Of a stretch of 5,456 bases of DNA, positions 5,327 through 5,456 are shown piece after piece. The position numbers were made by a program, and so were the translations under genes. Origin of the DNA: Comamonadaceae bacterium. GTDB lineage: Bacteria > Pseudomonadota > Gammaproteobacteria > Burkholderiales > Burkholderiaceae_C. The notes below the pieces were generated by a model. That model saw only the letters and a program-made list of their open reading frames with translations. It ran no database searches and was not told where the DNA came from. Each line of letters starts with the position of its first letter. The first letter of the stretch is position 1. Location: assembly GCA_947371775.1 (NCBI GenBank), contig CANBQX010000135.1, positions 1-5,456 of the forward strand, written 5' to 3'.

Positions 5327-5361
5327 GCCCCTTAAGATGCCCCCGACCCTATCAAGGGGCA
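5327..5361. other. Hairpin(s) between vapC and the DUF1993 gene
   Basis: GCCCCTT (5327-5333) pairs exactly with AAGGGGC (5354-5360) around a 20-base loop. TGCCCC (5338-5343) can instead pair with GGGGCA (5356-5361) around a 12-base loop. The two 5' arms compete for one 3' arm. No T-run follows, so an intrinsic terminator is not supported, although a partial block or an RNA-stability element at the end of the vapBC message is possible. Confidence 0.35.
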
Positions 5362-5385
5362 CCCATCCCAACCGGAGAAAAACCC

Positions 5386-5456
5386 ATGACGATTTCCATG
5401 TACCAGGCCAGCGTTCCTCGCCTGGTCAACAGCCTGAACAACCTGATCAACATCCT
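5386..5456 (+). CDS. DUF1993 family protein, N-terminus only (cut by window edge)
   Basis: Only 23 full codons are visible, beginning MTISMYQASVPRLVNSLNNL. The opening S-M-Y-Q-A-S-V-P followed by a helix with L-x-N-L is characteristic of DUF1993 (PF09351) proteins, which are usually about 170 residues, alpha-helical (DinB-like four-helix type) and of unknown function. The ATG at 5386 is preceded by GGAG (5374-5377) at an eight-base spacing, which supports the start. It lies 84 bases after vapC on the same strand, with a hairpin between, so it may or may not share that transcript. An alternative start at the internal ATG five codons in is less likely given the ribosome site. The family call rests on a short stretch. 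Confidence 0.75.
   Translation, partial: MTISMYQASVPRLVNSLNNLINI

Noticed and set aside
1..5456. CRISPR array, tRNA/rRNA gene, insertion sequence, integrase or attachment site
   Set aside because: I saw no regularly spaced repeats, no tRNA-like folds, no transposase or integrase motifs and no long terminal repeats in the window.

Overview
The window looks like a chromosomal segment of a betaproteobacterium, most likely Burkholderiales/Comamonadaceae (Rhodoferax/Polaromonas-like). The basis is the GC-rich, Burkholderiales-type codon use and the character of the CysM, D-lactate-dehydrogenase-like and DUF1993 proteins. This placement is by recognition only and no search was run. Seven genes are supported on two strands, two of them cut by the window edges. 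No gene-free stretch exceeds 300 bases.

Layout. (1) Bases 1-1730, minus strand: a compact cluster reading cysM (cysteine synthase B), then a zinc-ribbon Nudix hydrolase, then a TusA-type sulfur carrier whose last few residues are off the left edge. Gaps are 14 and 28 bases, so it is probably one operon with a sulfur theme. (2) Bases 1731-1885: an AT-rich divergent control region. It holds a near-consensus sigma70 promoter whose spacer and -10 box are entirely covered by a perfect 24-base palindrome, plus a second, degenerate copy of the palindrome core 31 bases upstream. (3) Bases 1886-3034, plus strand: a class II Fic-domain AMP-transferase with its own inhibitory motif and a C-terminal winged helix. 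(4) Bases 3071-4495, minus strand: an FAD-linked 2-hydroxyacid dehydrogenase of the D-lactate dehydrogenase/GlcD group, convergent with fic. (5) Bases 4637-5301, plus strand: a VapBC-type toxin-antitoxin pair (ribbon-helix-helix antitoxin, PIN-domain toxin) with an ATGA overlap. (6) From 5386, plus strand: the first codons of a DUF1993-family gene.

How it works together. The sulfur cluster and the FAD enzyme are ordinary metabolism. The fic gene and vapBC are accessory, toxin-like modules placed on either side of the FAD dehydrogenase gene. The most interesting signal is the fic-cysM intergenic region. Its palindrome is placed as a steric operator over the fic promoter, and the Fic protein itself carries a DNA-binding-type domain that could read it. 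A T8 tract in fic sits just before that domain, and gain or loss of one T would give a Fic protein without it. I did not find a clearly new multi-gene system; the candidate worth testing is this possible autoregulated, slippage-switchable fic locus.
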